From Heracleum sosnowskyi (Eukaryota > Streptophyta > Magnoliopsida > Apiales > Apiaceae), in NCBI GenBank assembly GCA_030848705.1, contig CM061245.1, forward strand, positions 42,846,711 through 42,910,710: 64,000 nt of DNA. Reading direction: 5' to 3'. Position 1 is the stretch's first letter; every line of letters begins with the position of its first letter. The notes beneath the pieces were generated by a model. It ran no database searches. It saw only the letters and a program-made list of their open reading frames with translations, and was not told the origin of the DNA. The position numbers were made by a program, and so were the translations under genes. Shown one piece after another: positions 10,932 through 22,350 of this stretch.

Positions 10932-12259
10932 CTAAGTTGTTTTTGGTACCCACACTTGGTAGGGTCCAGTTGATTTAGAAACATGTTTGTAATTGATTCT
11001 TCTGTCATGGTCAGCCTTCTTCACAATAGGGAACTTTACTGTTTTGGAAGCCTTAGAGTTGACACTCTTAGGCTCACATGAAGTCTTCACCCTATCAACT
11101 TTGATTGGGGATCCTGTCATGTGAGTGTGCATATGTGTGTGTGTGATTCGCATGAGTGTGCAGAGTCAAGGTTTTGCTTCAAAGATAACCAATTAGAAAT
11201 CACAGTCACATAGCATGTCATGCAGTCAGATTTACCACATAAAGAATCATGGATATCATTCATGCCAACAGAATGGTTACTTAGATTATGCACTTCATTT
11301 TTAACAGGTTTGTTACACTTATGAGTCAAATGATTAACAAATGAGCATCTTTGACATTGTTTCCTAGGGGCATTTGGCATATAAGCATAACTGTTACTCT
11401 TGTTAACACCTACTTTTCCATTCCTGTTTTATTTCTTTTTCTTAACAACTTCCTTAGTGACCTTAGAATTCTTAGTAAGATTGTCTTTGGTTTCTTTATG
11501 AGTTTCAGATTTAGGGGAGGAAGATATATCTTTAGCAGCTTCATCTTCTTCAAGTAACTGTTGTTTGATGACCATCAATTCTTCATCAAACTCCACAGTA
11601 CACTTTTTGAAGATAGGCTCTTTGACACTTGTTAAAACAGTGGGGGCATTTTTGTTTACACAAAATTCTTTTTATTTGCCCTGAGAATTCTTCCTTCCCT
11701 TGTCATTTTCATAATCAAAACCAACTCCAACCTTAATGTTCTCAGTATGTTCCTCATGATAGGTTTGAACAATCTCATCAGATTTTTTATAGCTTCTTAT
11801 TTTCAATTCATTTTCAGCAATTTGTTCCCTAAGGGCCTTTTCTATTTGTTCAACACAAACTACCTTATTTTTAAGGTACTCAACCTCCTGTTTCAAACCA
11901 TCAAGATTCACAGCCATTAACTCAAGTTCCTCATTGTTTTCCGTAAGTTCAATATTCTTAGCAGTTAGCCTATCAATTTCTTCATTAGCAACTAACATAC
12001 TAGTATGAATATTAAACATCTCTGTACTCATGTCTTCAATAGTTTGCTTATATTGAGAAGGGGACATTTCAAGAGAGGTAAGAATAGGTACCTGATTTGA
12101 GGATGAAGAATCATCATCATCAGAACAAGCCATCAAGGCAAAGTTTACATATTCTTGACCTTCTTCTTCATCTGAGTCATCCCAGCATTTTCCCTCTGCA
12201 ATAAAAGCCTTGCCCTGCTGTTTCTTGAGTAGAGCTTCATACTTTGCTTCAAGTTCCAA
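10932..12259 (-). pseudogene. Element A gag C-terminal part and gag-pol linker
   Basis: Frames 12259-11672, 11380-11117 and 11153-10932 continue gag beyond the zinc knuckle. The first has a conserved acidic KCWDDSDEEEG motif, then a long helical region rich in Glu, Leu and Asn with coiled-coil character. After a stop near 11672 a second Cys/His segment appears (QCQRCSFVNHLTHKC, a CX2CX6HX3C-like knuckle), followed by a basic region and PYQVWVPKTT just before the protease. Long Gag proteins with an internal coiled coil and a second Cys/His box are a Sirevirus habit. Several stops interrupt this copy. A short GT-rich run lies near 11127-11142. Confidence 0.75.
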
Positions 12260-12298
12260 GTATGTTTTGTCCTTCTTGACTTGCTTGGGCTTCTTTCA

Positions 12299-13332
12299 TT
12301 ATGTAGCAAAGTGCCCAAGTTCATTACAGTTGTAGCATCTTATCTTTGATCTATCCACACTTCCAGTTTTGTATGCACCCTTTGCAGCACCAATAGTTCC
12401 TTTCCCTTTGTTGAAATTGTTTGAACCACTTGATCCACCAGCTCCATTAGCTTTAAACTTAGATTTGAATGGCTGCGTTCTTTTGAATCTTGTGTTAGGA
12501 TACCTCCTAGCCATGTAAGCAAAAGATTTGTTCTCCATTTTGTCCAGTTCATCTAAGCTATATAAATCATCTTCTTCAGGCAAGTCATAAGTGACTTGAG
12601 GTTCTTCATCAGTGTCCTCATCAACCAACTCTTCAATCTTGGTTTGACTGACTTTCATAGTTTCTATTCTTTGACTTAGATTGTCAGCAATAAGAGCACA
12701 TGATGTGTTAGCCATTATGCCTTGTTTTACCTGAATGGATCTTTTCTGAAACATCTCCAGTTCATATGTTTTCAGCACTCCATATAACACATCAAAACCA
12801 ATCTTGGTTAGATATCTTTCCATGAGAGAAGAGATTCTTGGCTCCAACTGGCTTGGATGAGTTAATAAGAATTTCATGTTAAGCTCTTCAGTTTCATAGT
12901 GTTTTTCATAAAGCTTAGATCGTTTATCAACCTATTGAACCTTTCAAACACTTCAGTGATGCCCTCTTTTGGCTGAGCCATGAAGGCTTCATATTGAGGA
13001 ACAAGAAGTTGTTTCTTGTTTTTCCTTACTTCAGTAGTGCCTTCACAAAGCACCTCTATGAGATCCCACATCTTCTTAGCACTACTACAATGAGAAACAG
13101 TGCCATACATGCTAAGATCCATGGACTCACAAATGATGAGTTGAAGGTTTCCATTGAGAGCAACCTTCTCCTTTTCAGGGTCAGTGTATTTGGAAGGATC
13201 TTTAGGCTCATAATGTTTTGGTATTTTCTCAGTGCCAACGGTTGTTTCAGGAATCTCAATCTGTGGAATGAAGGGACCATGTTTTAGAATGTCTAAATAT
13301 ATGGGGTTTGAAGCTTTGATGAACATCATCAT
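12299..13332 (-). pseudogene. Element A gag N-terminal part with zinc knuckle
   Basis: Two overlapping frames (13332-12874 and 12877-12299) encode Copia Gag. Visible are the KKMWDLIEVLCEGTTEVR and EGITEVFERFNRLINDL segments of the capsid-like domain, LLTHPSQLEPRISSL, a KTYELEMFQ segment, a basic linker and the CCHC knuckle CYNCNELGHFAT. The frame stops exactly where the last cysteine should be, because codons have mutated to TAA/TGA near 12299. Gag packages element RNA into cytoplasmic particles. The true start is probably a little upstream (to ~13400), lost to a frame break. Confidence 0.85.
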
Positions 13333-13439
13333 CTTTTTTCCATAGGTTGTAATGTTCCTTGTGAAAGGGAGGAATCTTGATACTACTTAGTTTCTGTGAA
13401 CTCATTTTTGATCTTTTACTGTTTGTGTTTCAACAGCCT

Positions 13440-13451
13440 GCTCTGATACCA
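13440..13451 (-). other. Element A primer binding site
   Basis: The minus strand reads TGGTATCAGAGC, complementary to the 3' end of plant initiator Met tRNA, two bases inside the right LTR. It fixes the element's minus orientation. Confidence 0.92.
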
Positions 13452-13453
13452 CT

Positions 13454-14477
13454 TGTTAGTTATGAATATCACAAGTAAACTAGACAGGGGGGGGGTGAAT
13501 GGATAGTTTGAATGTTTTTCGTTTCTTGAAGCTTAGATCTGTGTTTGATTGTGTATGTATGAGAATGCGGAAATAAGAATAAACAGAACGCACACAATCA
13601 CTTTTATCTACTTTGTATAAAGTAAATCAAATACTACAGCTTCCAAAATTTCACAACTAAAAATCTGGCTTCTAAACAAGAACAGTGTTTTCTTGTTTTC
13701 TTACAGAGAAAAGAGTTCTTGAATAATTCTATGTGTATCTCTCTTACAGCTAACTATAGGGTGTGCACAATATATATGACCTATACAGACTGGTGCACAC
13801 ACCTAATTACACAGATACCCCTAATTGTAACTCCATCTTGTTTTTCCATAAGAGGTTAACTGTGCCAGGAAGGACCACTTTCTTTTTGTCATCCTTTCCC
13901 TTATCTTTAGTTGTTTGTCTCTATTATTTCTCTCCAAGTTATGCTGTAGATTTGCCATTTGTCTTTGGACCACTTAACCGTAACAGATGCTTCAGTATTT
14001 GTCTCCATGAACTTTTGATTCTGTACCTTGATTTGTCTTGTTGTAAAATGCCCAAGTGTTGATATTGTGAACTCCAACATACTCCTTATTCTGTGACTTA
14101 TCGACATAGAACATTTAGGACTTTGCTATATGAGGACTTTGCTATATGACCATTTTAAGAGTATGTGATATGGCATATTTCAGACTTCACGACATAGTCT
14201 TTGAGGACTTCACGATCTAGTACATTTCAGACTATGCGATCTCAACACTTCACTACATGTGCCTTGAGGACTTCACGACATAGTTCATTTCAGACTATGC
14301 GATCTCAGCACTTCACGACATGGACTTTGAGGACTTCACGACATAGCTCATTATAACTTCACGATCTAGGGACTTAGACAAATTTCTGCAACTTATTTCT
14401 TCATGGCCTTATTCACTTTTATCTTGCTGCATGAACAAATTGAACTTCTTCCAAGATGATTATTTCATGGCCTATAT
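13454..14477 (-). repeat. Element A 5' LTR, outer end truncated
   Basis: It matches the left LTR from TGTTAGTTATG to TTTCATGGCCTATAT, then diverges into unrelated sequence at about 14478. The ~200 bases that form the U3 end of the other LTR are absent, so no target-site duplication can be checked on this side. There is a ~20 base indel relative to the left copy near 13793 and scattered substitutions. The iterated 15-base motif is again present (14061-14369). Confidence 0.9.
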
Positions 14478-15435
14478 GAGTATATTGATTCTATAAATTG
14501 GAGTTAAATTAGGGAGAGTCTCTAGGTATCCTTTTACTTTTAATTTTTTCAAATAATGACTTTCTTGTTAATTTCTTATTAGTCGTACCCTCGTTTTTCG
14601 AATTTAACTAATACCTATCAACCAAATATTAGATGAACCTTAAAATTTATATAAATGATTTAATTAGCATTTTAAATTTTGAAAATTTCGCAATTTCAAC
14701 GTCGATAACAATATACTATATTTAGAAATATCATCATCACAATATTTGAACAGAGTATAGTTTGAAACTTCAGAGAGTAATCAAAATAATTTTCTTTATA
14801 ATACCATTTTCATATTAACCTTTCAACAAAATTCACTTTTTTTTACTTCAACATGTGATATCCTTATATTTTAGTATTGACTAACTTTTATGAGTGATAC
14901 TAATAAATTTTAATATTTGTTTGACTAATGTTTGGGTAACGAAACGGTATGATACATATTAAATATTTGTTTTGAATTTAATATCATATGTTAAATAGCA
15001 ATTCAAGTTAACTATATTTAATAAAAATAAAAGATAAATTAAAAGTTACAATAAATTATATTGTACGAGGAAAATTTAAATTTGTGAAATGGATAAAAAA
15101 ATTAAAATGATGACAATACGTATAAATTATATTTAACTTTAAAATTTTTTATATACTATTCTTATCAAATACGTGAATTGGGGAACTGGACGAAGATACC
15201 CTGATGTCATCCCCGTCCAGATCCTCAAATATTTCTATATTATTTATAATGTACTTGCATATTAATAAAAGTTGAATTATCACAATCAACTTTTTTATAT
15301 TATGAGTATCCACAGTGATATGGGTTAAAAATACTTTACAAACATAACTAATGTTATTTTTAATAATTGTTAATTTTATTATTTATATTATATATTTTAT
15401 TAATTGTATTTGTTAAAAAAAATAAGTAGGTGCGT
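14478..15435. other. AT-rich noncoding DNA
   Basis: No ORF, RNA gene or mobile-element landmark was found. The sequence is very AT-rich. A locally GC-richer patch near 15185-15225 (GGACGAAGATACCC, CCCCGTCCAGATCC) has the look of an old transposon edge but cannot be assigned. Confidence 0.5.
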
Positions 15436-15745
15436 TAATTTTTTTAAAATAATTAAAAGTATTAAAATATATTTTAAAATAAATAGGTAATGGTTTGCCC
15501 GTGATATTTTGGAAAAGAAGAGGTTTTAGTAAGGAAAAATAGAAACTAACATGTTTTCGTTGAATTTTAAAATATAAAAGTAACGGTTTGCCCGTGATAT
15601 TTTTGAAAAAAGAGGGGTTTTAGTAAGAAAAACAGGACAATTAAAAGTACTAAAATAGGTTTTAAAATAAACAAGTAAGGGTTTTCCCGTGATATATTTG
15701 GAAAAGGAGGGATTTTAGTAAGGAAAATAGAAAAAATAACATATT
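15436..15745. repeat. Imperfect tandem repeat, three ~94 bp units
   Basis: Three copies of a GGTTTGCCCGTGATATTTTTGGAAAAG core, each followed by GGTTTTAGTAAGGAAAA, start at about 15484, 15578 and 15672. The AATTAAAAGTACTAAAAT lead-in recurs at twice that spacing (15450 and 15639). It is noncoding. Confidence 0.85.
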
Positions 15746-16400
15746 ATTTAAACACTACTTTTACGAGCCATAAATGTTCATTTTATTTAAAAGAGTGTTG
15801 TTCTTAAATGTTTTACTCTCAAATATTTTGGATATATTTATTAAATATTTATATTCAATTTACCATGCCAAAAGTCATGCCAATAGACCAAAATGTATTT
15901 TATTCTGAAATACCCGTAAATCCTTATTTATCTGGATAAAATCAATTTTAATTCAAAATTATTTATTCCTTGAACTTCATGGTTATCATTTCATATGGAA
16001 TATTCTGTTTGAATATTTTTCAAGTCAAAACATTTGTCTATGTTTTCGGTAAAGAGAAATGAATTTTTCGGTCGCTCTAAATTTAGTATCTCTAAATTGA
16101 TTTTTAGAATAAGTTTCATAATTTTTGGATGACTTTTTTTCGGAACCCCTAAAATCGATACAAAATTGATTTATTGGTCGCTTAAAATTCATAGATGGTC
16201 AACGAATTTCAAGGTGAAATTTTGACCATATACTTCTGGAAACATTTCAAGAGGAATCCCAAATTTTCATAATTTTTGGTGTATTTTTTGATTTATTTCA
16301 AGATATGGGCCATTACGTGCTTTTCGTGCTTATCGAGTAAATCGAACATGCTTTGAATTTGAAATTTGAATTACAATACATAAATGTGTATCTATATCAA
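15746..16400. other. AT-rich noncoding DNA upstream of element G
   Basis: No coding potential. TTTTTCGGTCGCTC at about 16063 and TTTATTGGTCGCTT at about 16163 are loosely repeated. This may be the outer U3 part of the element G LTR, but without a second LTR for comparison the border cannot be placed. Confidence 0.4.
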
Positions 16401-18392
16401 CTGCTGTATGTTATGTGACATCACTCCTGGATATTTTCTTGGCCCATGTGTTGCTTGCCAGTTGTCATGCTTTGATTGGTTCACCTTGTCACCATTTTGG
16501 CTATAAATAGTCCCATTCTCTTCACAATTTTCTCAAGCCTTTTTGAGCCAACTATATGCAGAATAAATAAGCCTAGAAACACTCTCAAGATCAGTAGCTA
16601 GCAAAAAAACGTTTCTTTGTTATAGCCTTGTTTAAACCTCAGTTTTACACCATTTTGGCTTGATTTCTTCACTCTTTCTTGCTCAAACCCACACCCAACT
16701 TTAGTCATATTTTAGGCAACCTTGGTTATAGCTTTCCGATGACCTTTTCTGTGTAGTTTGGTGTGTTATTTTGGCTTCTTTCTAGCTAGTTTCTCTTGTT
16801 TTCTTTTTAGATCTCAGGAGTTACCAAGTTAGTCAGATATTGTTGTTTACTTGTGTTGTGTTTACTTACAAGTTCGTGTGTGTTATTTTAACGCATATTA
16901 GCGTGGCGAAAACCGAATAATGTTATACTTGTTCTTTATTGCACTTGTTTACAACTTGACCACTAACAATTATTTATATACTTGTTCTTGAAGCTTATTC
17001 GTTTAGTATATAAATATTTACAACGAAAAAGATCTATCTATCTCTTTGTATACTTGTGGTTTGATTTAGTTAGTAACAATCTTGAAAAAGAGGCAACTTT
17101 GTTTTCTTGAACAAAAGACCTTTCTTGAATTGTGAAAACTAGTTTGGTTTTGCTTACTTTGGTTAAAAATAAGATAACCTTTAGTAGCCTTTTATAAGGT
17201 GAAACAAGATCTTGATTTATAAGCAAAACTTGGTTATTTTGTCTTAAAATCCATAAACTTTTAAGTTTAACATCTTTAAGGATTTTTGAAAGACAAGACC
17301 ATTTGAACTTGAATCTTGAATTAGTCATCTCATTGCTTGGCCTATAACATTCGGCCTTATTGTCTAAATAAATAAAAATCCCTCGTCCTTTAACGAGATA
17401 AAATATTGCCTCGGATTTTTATTAAGACAAGACTAGTTCAAACAAGTTCGTTTAGTTTTTATTTGGCCTTAGTAATATTCGGCCTTATAGAAATAATATA
17501 TATTTTTATATACTTGTCGGTTTAGAAGTACCTAAGTCCTTGATTTAACTTCTTTAATTAATGAATATATATTTATTTATATTATGTTAACACTTAACTA
17601 GTTATATATTTGCTCAACTTGTTGTTATCTTGATATATAACTTGTGAGTTGTTAAGTGTTTATTTTTAACTTGTACTAACCGTACATCTACTTGGCGCAT
17701 TTATATTTATTAACTTGTTAGTTTATATAATTGTGTTTTATTTGTGAGCTAGTACCGTAACATACTAGTTTGCTTCTTTTATCTATCTTAAGGATTGTTT
17801 GGTTCGTAGTGCTTGTTTTCTAAGACCCAAGTCTTAGGCGTACTAACGAGGAGTTAGTAGCCTTTGCACCGTGAGGAAAAGGAAAGATCCAAATCCTAAG
17901 ATCTAAGACCCAAGATCAACAAGTTGTAGAAGAACGTAGTCTACAAAGGGTGCTACTTCGACTTTGAGGAGGTAACGGGGAGTTGCGCTCCAAGACGAGT
18001 CTAAAAGTGTTAGCTATTTTATTTTGAGGAGTTTAACTTGTTGTATAGCTCTAAGATAAATAGATAGTATATTTGTGTTTTGTAAAGGCTTCTCCGCCTA
18101 CTATAAGGAGTGCTTCTTTATAATGGTGAAAATCTCAAGTCCGGGAGGAGCTCGGGGACTGGAGTAGGGGTGAGTGAATCCATTAGGGGCTGCACCATCT
18201 CGAACCAGGATAAAATCTTGCGTATGGTACTCTCTTTTCTTTCTTGCTTTACTTACCGCATTTTAAATCATTTACAATGTAGTAACGAATTTAAAATCAA
18301 GGAAGAAAGTTAAATCGCCAAGCTCTAAAATTTTAAAAAGGTAATAAGCTATTCAACCCCCTCTTCTAGCTTGTTTTCCCCGTTTCGGGACA
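16401..18392 (+). repeat. Element G 5' LTR (left border uncertain)
   Basis: The right border is set by GGGACA at 18387-18392 followed by a primer binding site. TTCAACCCCCTCTTCTAG just inside this end is the pyrimidine run seen at Sirevirus LTR ends. A CTATAAATAG TATA box at 16501 probably marks the promoter, so the transcribed R-U5 part would be close to 1.9 kb. Small repeated phrases built on ACTTGTT and ATTCGGCCTTA occur through 16850-17720. No matching 3' LTR was found in the window. Confidence 0.6.
16501..16510 (+). promoter_or_regulatory. TATA box, likely element G promoter
   Basis: CTATAAATAG is a good match to the plant TATA consensus, followed by a pyrimidine-rich CCCATTCTCTTCAC about 12-25 bases downstream, where initiation would be expected. 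Assignment to the element G LTR is by position. Confidence 0.5.
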
Positions 18393-18398
18393 TATAAT

Positions 18399-18410
18399 TG
18401 GTATCAGAGC
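18399..18410 (+). other. Element G primer binding site
   Basis: TGGTATCAGAGC matches the complement of initiator Met tRNA, six bases after the LTR end. Confidence 0.9.
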
Positions 18411-18531
18411 AGTGCTTTTTAACGTGCTTACTCGATTGTTGTGAAAATCGATAAATATCGCAAAAAGTAGATCTTTACCGTATTTACTCAATTGTTGTGA
18501 TAATTGATTGATACAACAATAGTGGATCTTT

Positions 18532-20328
18532 ATGGCGTATTTGAGTACAATCGGGTGCGGCGAAGGACTTTCAAGTTCTAGACAACCTTTGTTCGATGGT
18601 ACCAACTTTGGTACTTGGAAAACACGATTTAGAATTTATGCTAGATCCCAAGAAGTCAAAGTTTGGATGGCCATTGAAGATGGAGTTACTATTCTTACAA
18701 AAGAAGTAGATTATGAAATGGTTGAAAAGGAAATGAGTGAGTATACTCCCGAAGAAGAAGTTCGAATGAACATAGTCGCGAAAGCGGAAATGGTTCTAAC
18801 TAGTGCACTTGCGGAAAAAGAATACAAACGTGTTAATAATTGAACGTCTGCACAAGAAATGTGGAACAAATTGGTTATCACTTACGAGGGTACAAAAGAT
18901 ATTGAAGAATATCGAATGGATACTTTAATTCAAGAGTACGAGAATTTCAAACTCCTCGAAGGTGAAACATCATCGATATGGAAAAGAGGTTTACTCATAT
19001 AATCGATGAACTTTCACAACTCGGAAAGGCCTATACTATTAATGAGAAAAATCCTAGAATTTTAAAAAGCCTTGCCTCCTAGTTGGAAAGTTAAAGTTAC
19101 CACTATAAAAGAAATGCATAACTTGAATTCTTATTCAATCGAGGAAGATAATATTCCGGATAAAGTCGTTCCTCAAGTGGAAGACAAAAGAAAAAGTATG
19201 GCTTTAAAAGCAATACTAATCGATGAAGATGAAAACGACGATGAGTTGAACGAAGAATTGCAAAATCTTGATGAACAAGAGATTGCATTACTTTCAAAAC
19301 AACTACGTCGGGTTTTGCAAAGTAAAGCTCAAAGATACGGAAAAGGATTTCTAAAGTCAAGTAATCAACAACGTGTGTTTAACTCGAAAGGAAGGCCAAA
19401 TTACAAGAGTAATAATTTTCCGACTTCGAACTTTAATAAAGGCAAAGGTGTACAACAAGCATCAAATGCTTACAACAATAATAATAATTCAAATTATTCG
19501 AATAATTATACATCACCTATGCCTAAAGCGCCATCTAACGAAGAAGCACATGATTTGTGTTTCGAATGTAAACAACCCGGTCACTTTAAACGAGAATGTC
19601 CAAAATTGGCTAAAGGTCGAAGTCGAATAGCCGAAAATGGATGGGACTTAAGTGAAGATGAAGAAGCCCCGGAACAAAGTGAGGAAGTTGTGAACCTATG
19701 CTTGATGGCTATCGGAGATGAATCAACACCAATGGAAATATCGACTAAAAACCAAGAGGTATGCCTTAACCCTTCAAATTTGGAATCTTGTAGTATTGAT
19801 TTAAATTTGTCAAAAGTTGATCATTCGAATATGGACAACTCAGAGCTTATGAATCTTGTTAATATGTTAAAAACGAGTCATGATGAAATTAGCCAAAAAT
19901 ATATCACGATAAGTTCCGAAAGGAATAAAATGCGAGATATAAATGTGGCATTACAAACGAAAGTTACTCGTTTATCCAATATTCGTGTCAAAGACATTGA
20001 ATATAGTGATTTTATCACATATCAAAACGATCGGTTAAATCTTGAAAATATTGACAAAAATGATACTATTCGAACTCTTGAAGTTGAGAATATATCATTG
20101 ATTATTCAAGCCGAAGAGATGGATAACGAGAAAATTCAATTATCTAATAATCTTCGTGAACTTCATGTTGAAGTATTGAACTTAAAAATTCGAAATGAAT
20201 CCTTAGTTCAAGAAATCAACTCACGAAATGATATGATAAAGGATCTTAAACAATCTCTAATGGGAGATGTTGAGGAAGAGCTAAAAGAAGCCTTAAAAGA
20301 AAAAGAGTTAGATTATCAAGCCATGTGA
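18532..20328 (+). pseudogene. Element G gag
   Basis: The start MAYLSTIGCGEG at 18532 leads into the Copia Gag N-terminal region (PLFDGTNFGTWKTRFRIY, then AQEMWNKLVITYEGT after an in-frame TGA at 18841). A frame change near 18980-19070 connects to a 418-codon frame from 19072. That frame holds SNQQRVFNSKGRPNYKS, an Asn-rich stretch, the CCHC knuckle CFECKQPGHFKREC (about 19558-19600), an acidic WDLSEDEEAPE motif and a long coiled-coil-like region (MRDINVALQTKVTRL). It stops at 20326 in sequence that would otherwise continue. It is the nucleocapsid/capsid precursor of the element, inactive here. Confidence 0.85.
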
Positions 20329-21311
20329 TCCTTAAAGGATTCCAAACTTGGAAATCTTACAAGTTTACTCGAAACCGAATCAAAAGAACGAGAAAATGTT
20401 TTCTCGGAATTAAAATCGGTTATCGTGGAAAACGAAAGGCTTAGAAATGAAAATAGCAAAATCTCATCTCAAATTATCGATCAAGATAATTTCCTTAACA
20501 ATAAGATTAACATCTTGTTGAAATAAAAGGAAAATCTTGCGATAGTCGTTGGACAATTCACTAAGAGTAGTACTATATTGGAAAATATGGTATTTAACTC
20601 AAAGGAATCATTTAATCGAGAAGGTTTAGGATATCATGTTAATACTCCTTTGAAGAAGGAAGTTAAAAATCCTACACCTCCGAAGAATGCCTCTCCTAAA
20701 TCACCAAATCCAAATTGTTCTTATTGCAATAGAAGTGGACATATTAGTCTATATTTCAAAGCTAAGGAAGGTGAATCTAAAGGGAAGTATAAATGGATTC
20801 CTAAATGTGAAAGTTCAAAGAAAATTGATGATAAGAAGGTTGGCAAAAAGAAAGTCGTAAATGCTAAAAATAATGAAAAGTAACCAAAATTTCATTATCA
20901 TCAAAAGCCGATTCATTATCAACAAAGGAACATGAAAAATAAAGCTAGTACTAGTACTAACAATACTAGACCTTTAAATGTTCCTAAGCAAGTTTCGAAA
21001 GCTAGAAATCCCAACTTGAATGACAAATTTCGTAATGTTTATTCTATGCATAGAAATGTGAATCATGCTAATGGTAGATCGAGTCAACATGCTAATGTGA
21101 GTCATCATGCATATCCTAGAAATAACTTGAACTACCATGCTAATGATCATTCTAGAGATTCAATTATTACTATGTTTCCCCGTAGTGATAATAATCATGA
21201 TTTTCGTGGTAAGTCTAAGTATATGCCTAGGAGAAATCCTTATCATATTTCAAATAGGAATCAAGCATCTAGAAATGACATTATTTATGTGAATGATTAT
21301 CATATACCAAG

Positions 21312-21342
<31 letters not shown>

Positions 21343-21420
21343 TATTAAAATTCTCATTTACATTATGATGTACTAACACCCGGACCCTCAAGTAAAAAGG
21401 GTACCAAAAGGTTTAATTAA
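20329..21420 (+). pseudogene. Element G gag C-terminal part
   Basis: Frames 20578-20883 and 20932-21348 continue gag. The first contains a second Cys/His box, CSYCNRSGHISLYF, in which the final Cys is replaced by Phe. A Lys-rich tract follows. The second is Asn/His/Arg-rich (nucleic-acid-binding in character) and runs into a TA microsatellite at 21312-21346 that replaces coding sequence. The protease then starts near 21430. Confidence 0.7.
21312..21346. repeat. TA microsatellite
   Basis: An almost pure run of TA dinucleotides with one ACATA interruption, located within the former coding sequence of element G between gag and protease. Confidence 0.95.
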
Positions 21421-22350
21421 TCTTTTGTGTAGGTGTGCCTTACTGCTAAGAAAGACGTGTGGTATCTTGATAGTGGTTGTTCACGACATATGACCGGAAA
21501 TAAATCTTTGTTGAACAACATTATAAAGGTAACCGCCGGGATTGTAACATTTGGAGATAGTAGTAAAGGCGACATTATTGGCATTGGTGACATCGGAAGT
21601 GAAATTTTTAAAATCTGTGATGTATAATTAGTCATCGGATTAAAATATAACTTACTTTCGATTAGTCAACTTTGTGATAATGGTTGTAAAGTTACATTTT
21701 ATCCAACCCATTGTTCCGTTTTTGATAAAGATGGAAAATTGGTTATTAATTGTCCGCGCGACAAAAATGTTTATGTTTGTGACATAAACAAATACGAAAA
21801 TGTGTGTTTGGTTTCCACAAATGAGGATCCATGGTTATGGAATCGACGTTTAGGTCATGTTAACATGAAACTCATTAAAAATATATGTTCGAATGAACAT
21901 GTACGAGGTTTACCAAAACTCAGTTTTGTAAACGATCATATATGTGAAGCTTGTGAAATTGGCAAACAAATTAGAGCATCTCATAAAGCCAAATTCATAG
22001 TGTCTACTTCTAGACCACTTGAGCTTTTACATATGGATCTTATAGTACCGGTTCCCGTACAAAGTTTGGGAGGTTGTTCGTACACTCTAGTAGTAGTCGA
22101 TGACTTTTCTCGATATACGAGGACAAAATTCCTAAAAGCAAAAAGCAATGCATTTGAATCGTTTGTTACATTTTGCAAAAGAATCCAAACTCAACAAGAA
22201 ACGTCTATTATTTATATAAGGACGGATCATGGTAAGGAATTTCAAAATTCCGAGTTTGTTCAATTTTGTGAATCTAGTGGTATTACTCATAACTTCTCTC
22301 CTACGTATACACCTCAATCAAACGGGGTTGTTGAAAGGAAGAATTGAACG
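21421..22350 (+). pseudogene. Element G pol: protease and integrase
   Basis: 21433-21627 holds the protease signature VWYLDSGCSRHMTG and stops at TAA. After a gap, 21739-22347 holds the integrase. It has a zinc-binding segment with WNRRLGHVN and CEACEIGKQ. The catalytic core has D in LLHMDLIVPV, D in IRTDHGKEF and E in NGVVERKN, so the DD35E triad is complete. A TGA follows immediately after RKN at 22345. The core is well preserved compared with the rest of the element. Confidence 0.88.

Larger units (their letters stand above)
1649..14477 (-). mobile_element. Element A: Sirevirus-like Ty1/Copia retrotransposon, defective
   Basis: This is a minus-strand Copia element of about 12.8 kb. In sense order it has a truncated 5' LTR (14477-13454), an initiator-Met tRNA primer site, gag with a CCHC knuckle, protease, integrase remnant, reverse transcriptase, RNase H, a spacer, a long env-like coding region, a polypurine tract and a 3' LTR (2855-1649). 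Pol in the order integrase then RT defines Ty1/Copia. The extra ORF after pol and the G-run at the LTR end are typical of Sireviruses. Many stops, frameshifts and deletions of catalytic boxes make it non-autonomous. The LTR copies differ by substitutions and small indels, so the insertion is not recent. Confidence 0.93.

Noticed and set aside
17038..17328. 96-codon minus-strand ORF in the element G LTR
   Set aside because: Antisense to the element in AT-rich LTR sequence, Lys/Leu-rich with no domain.
18399..18410. TGGTATCAGAGC blocks as possible tRNA gene fragments
   Set aside because: Each sits 2-6 bases from an LTR end and matches only the tRNA 3' end complement. They are primer binding sites.
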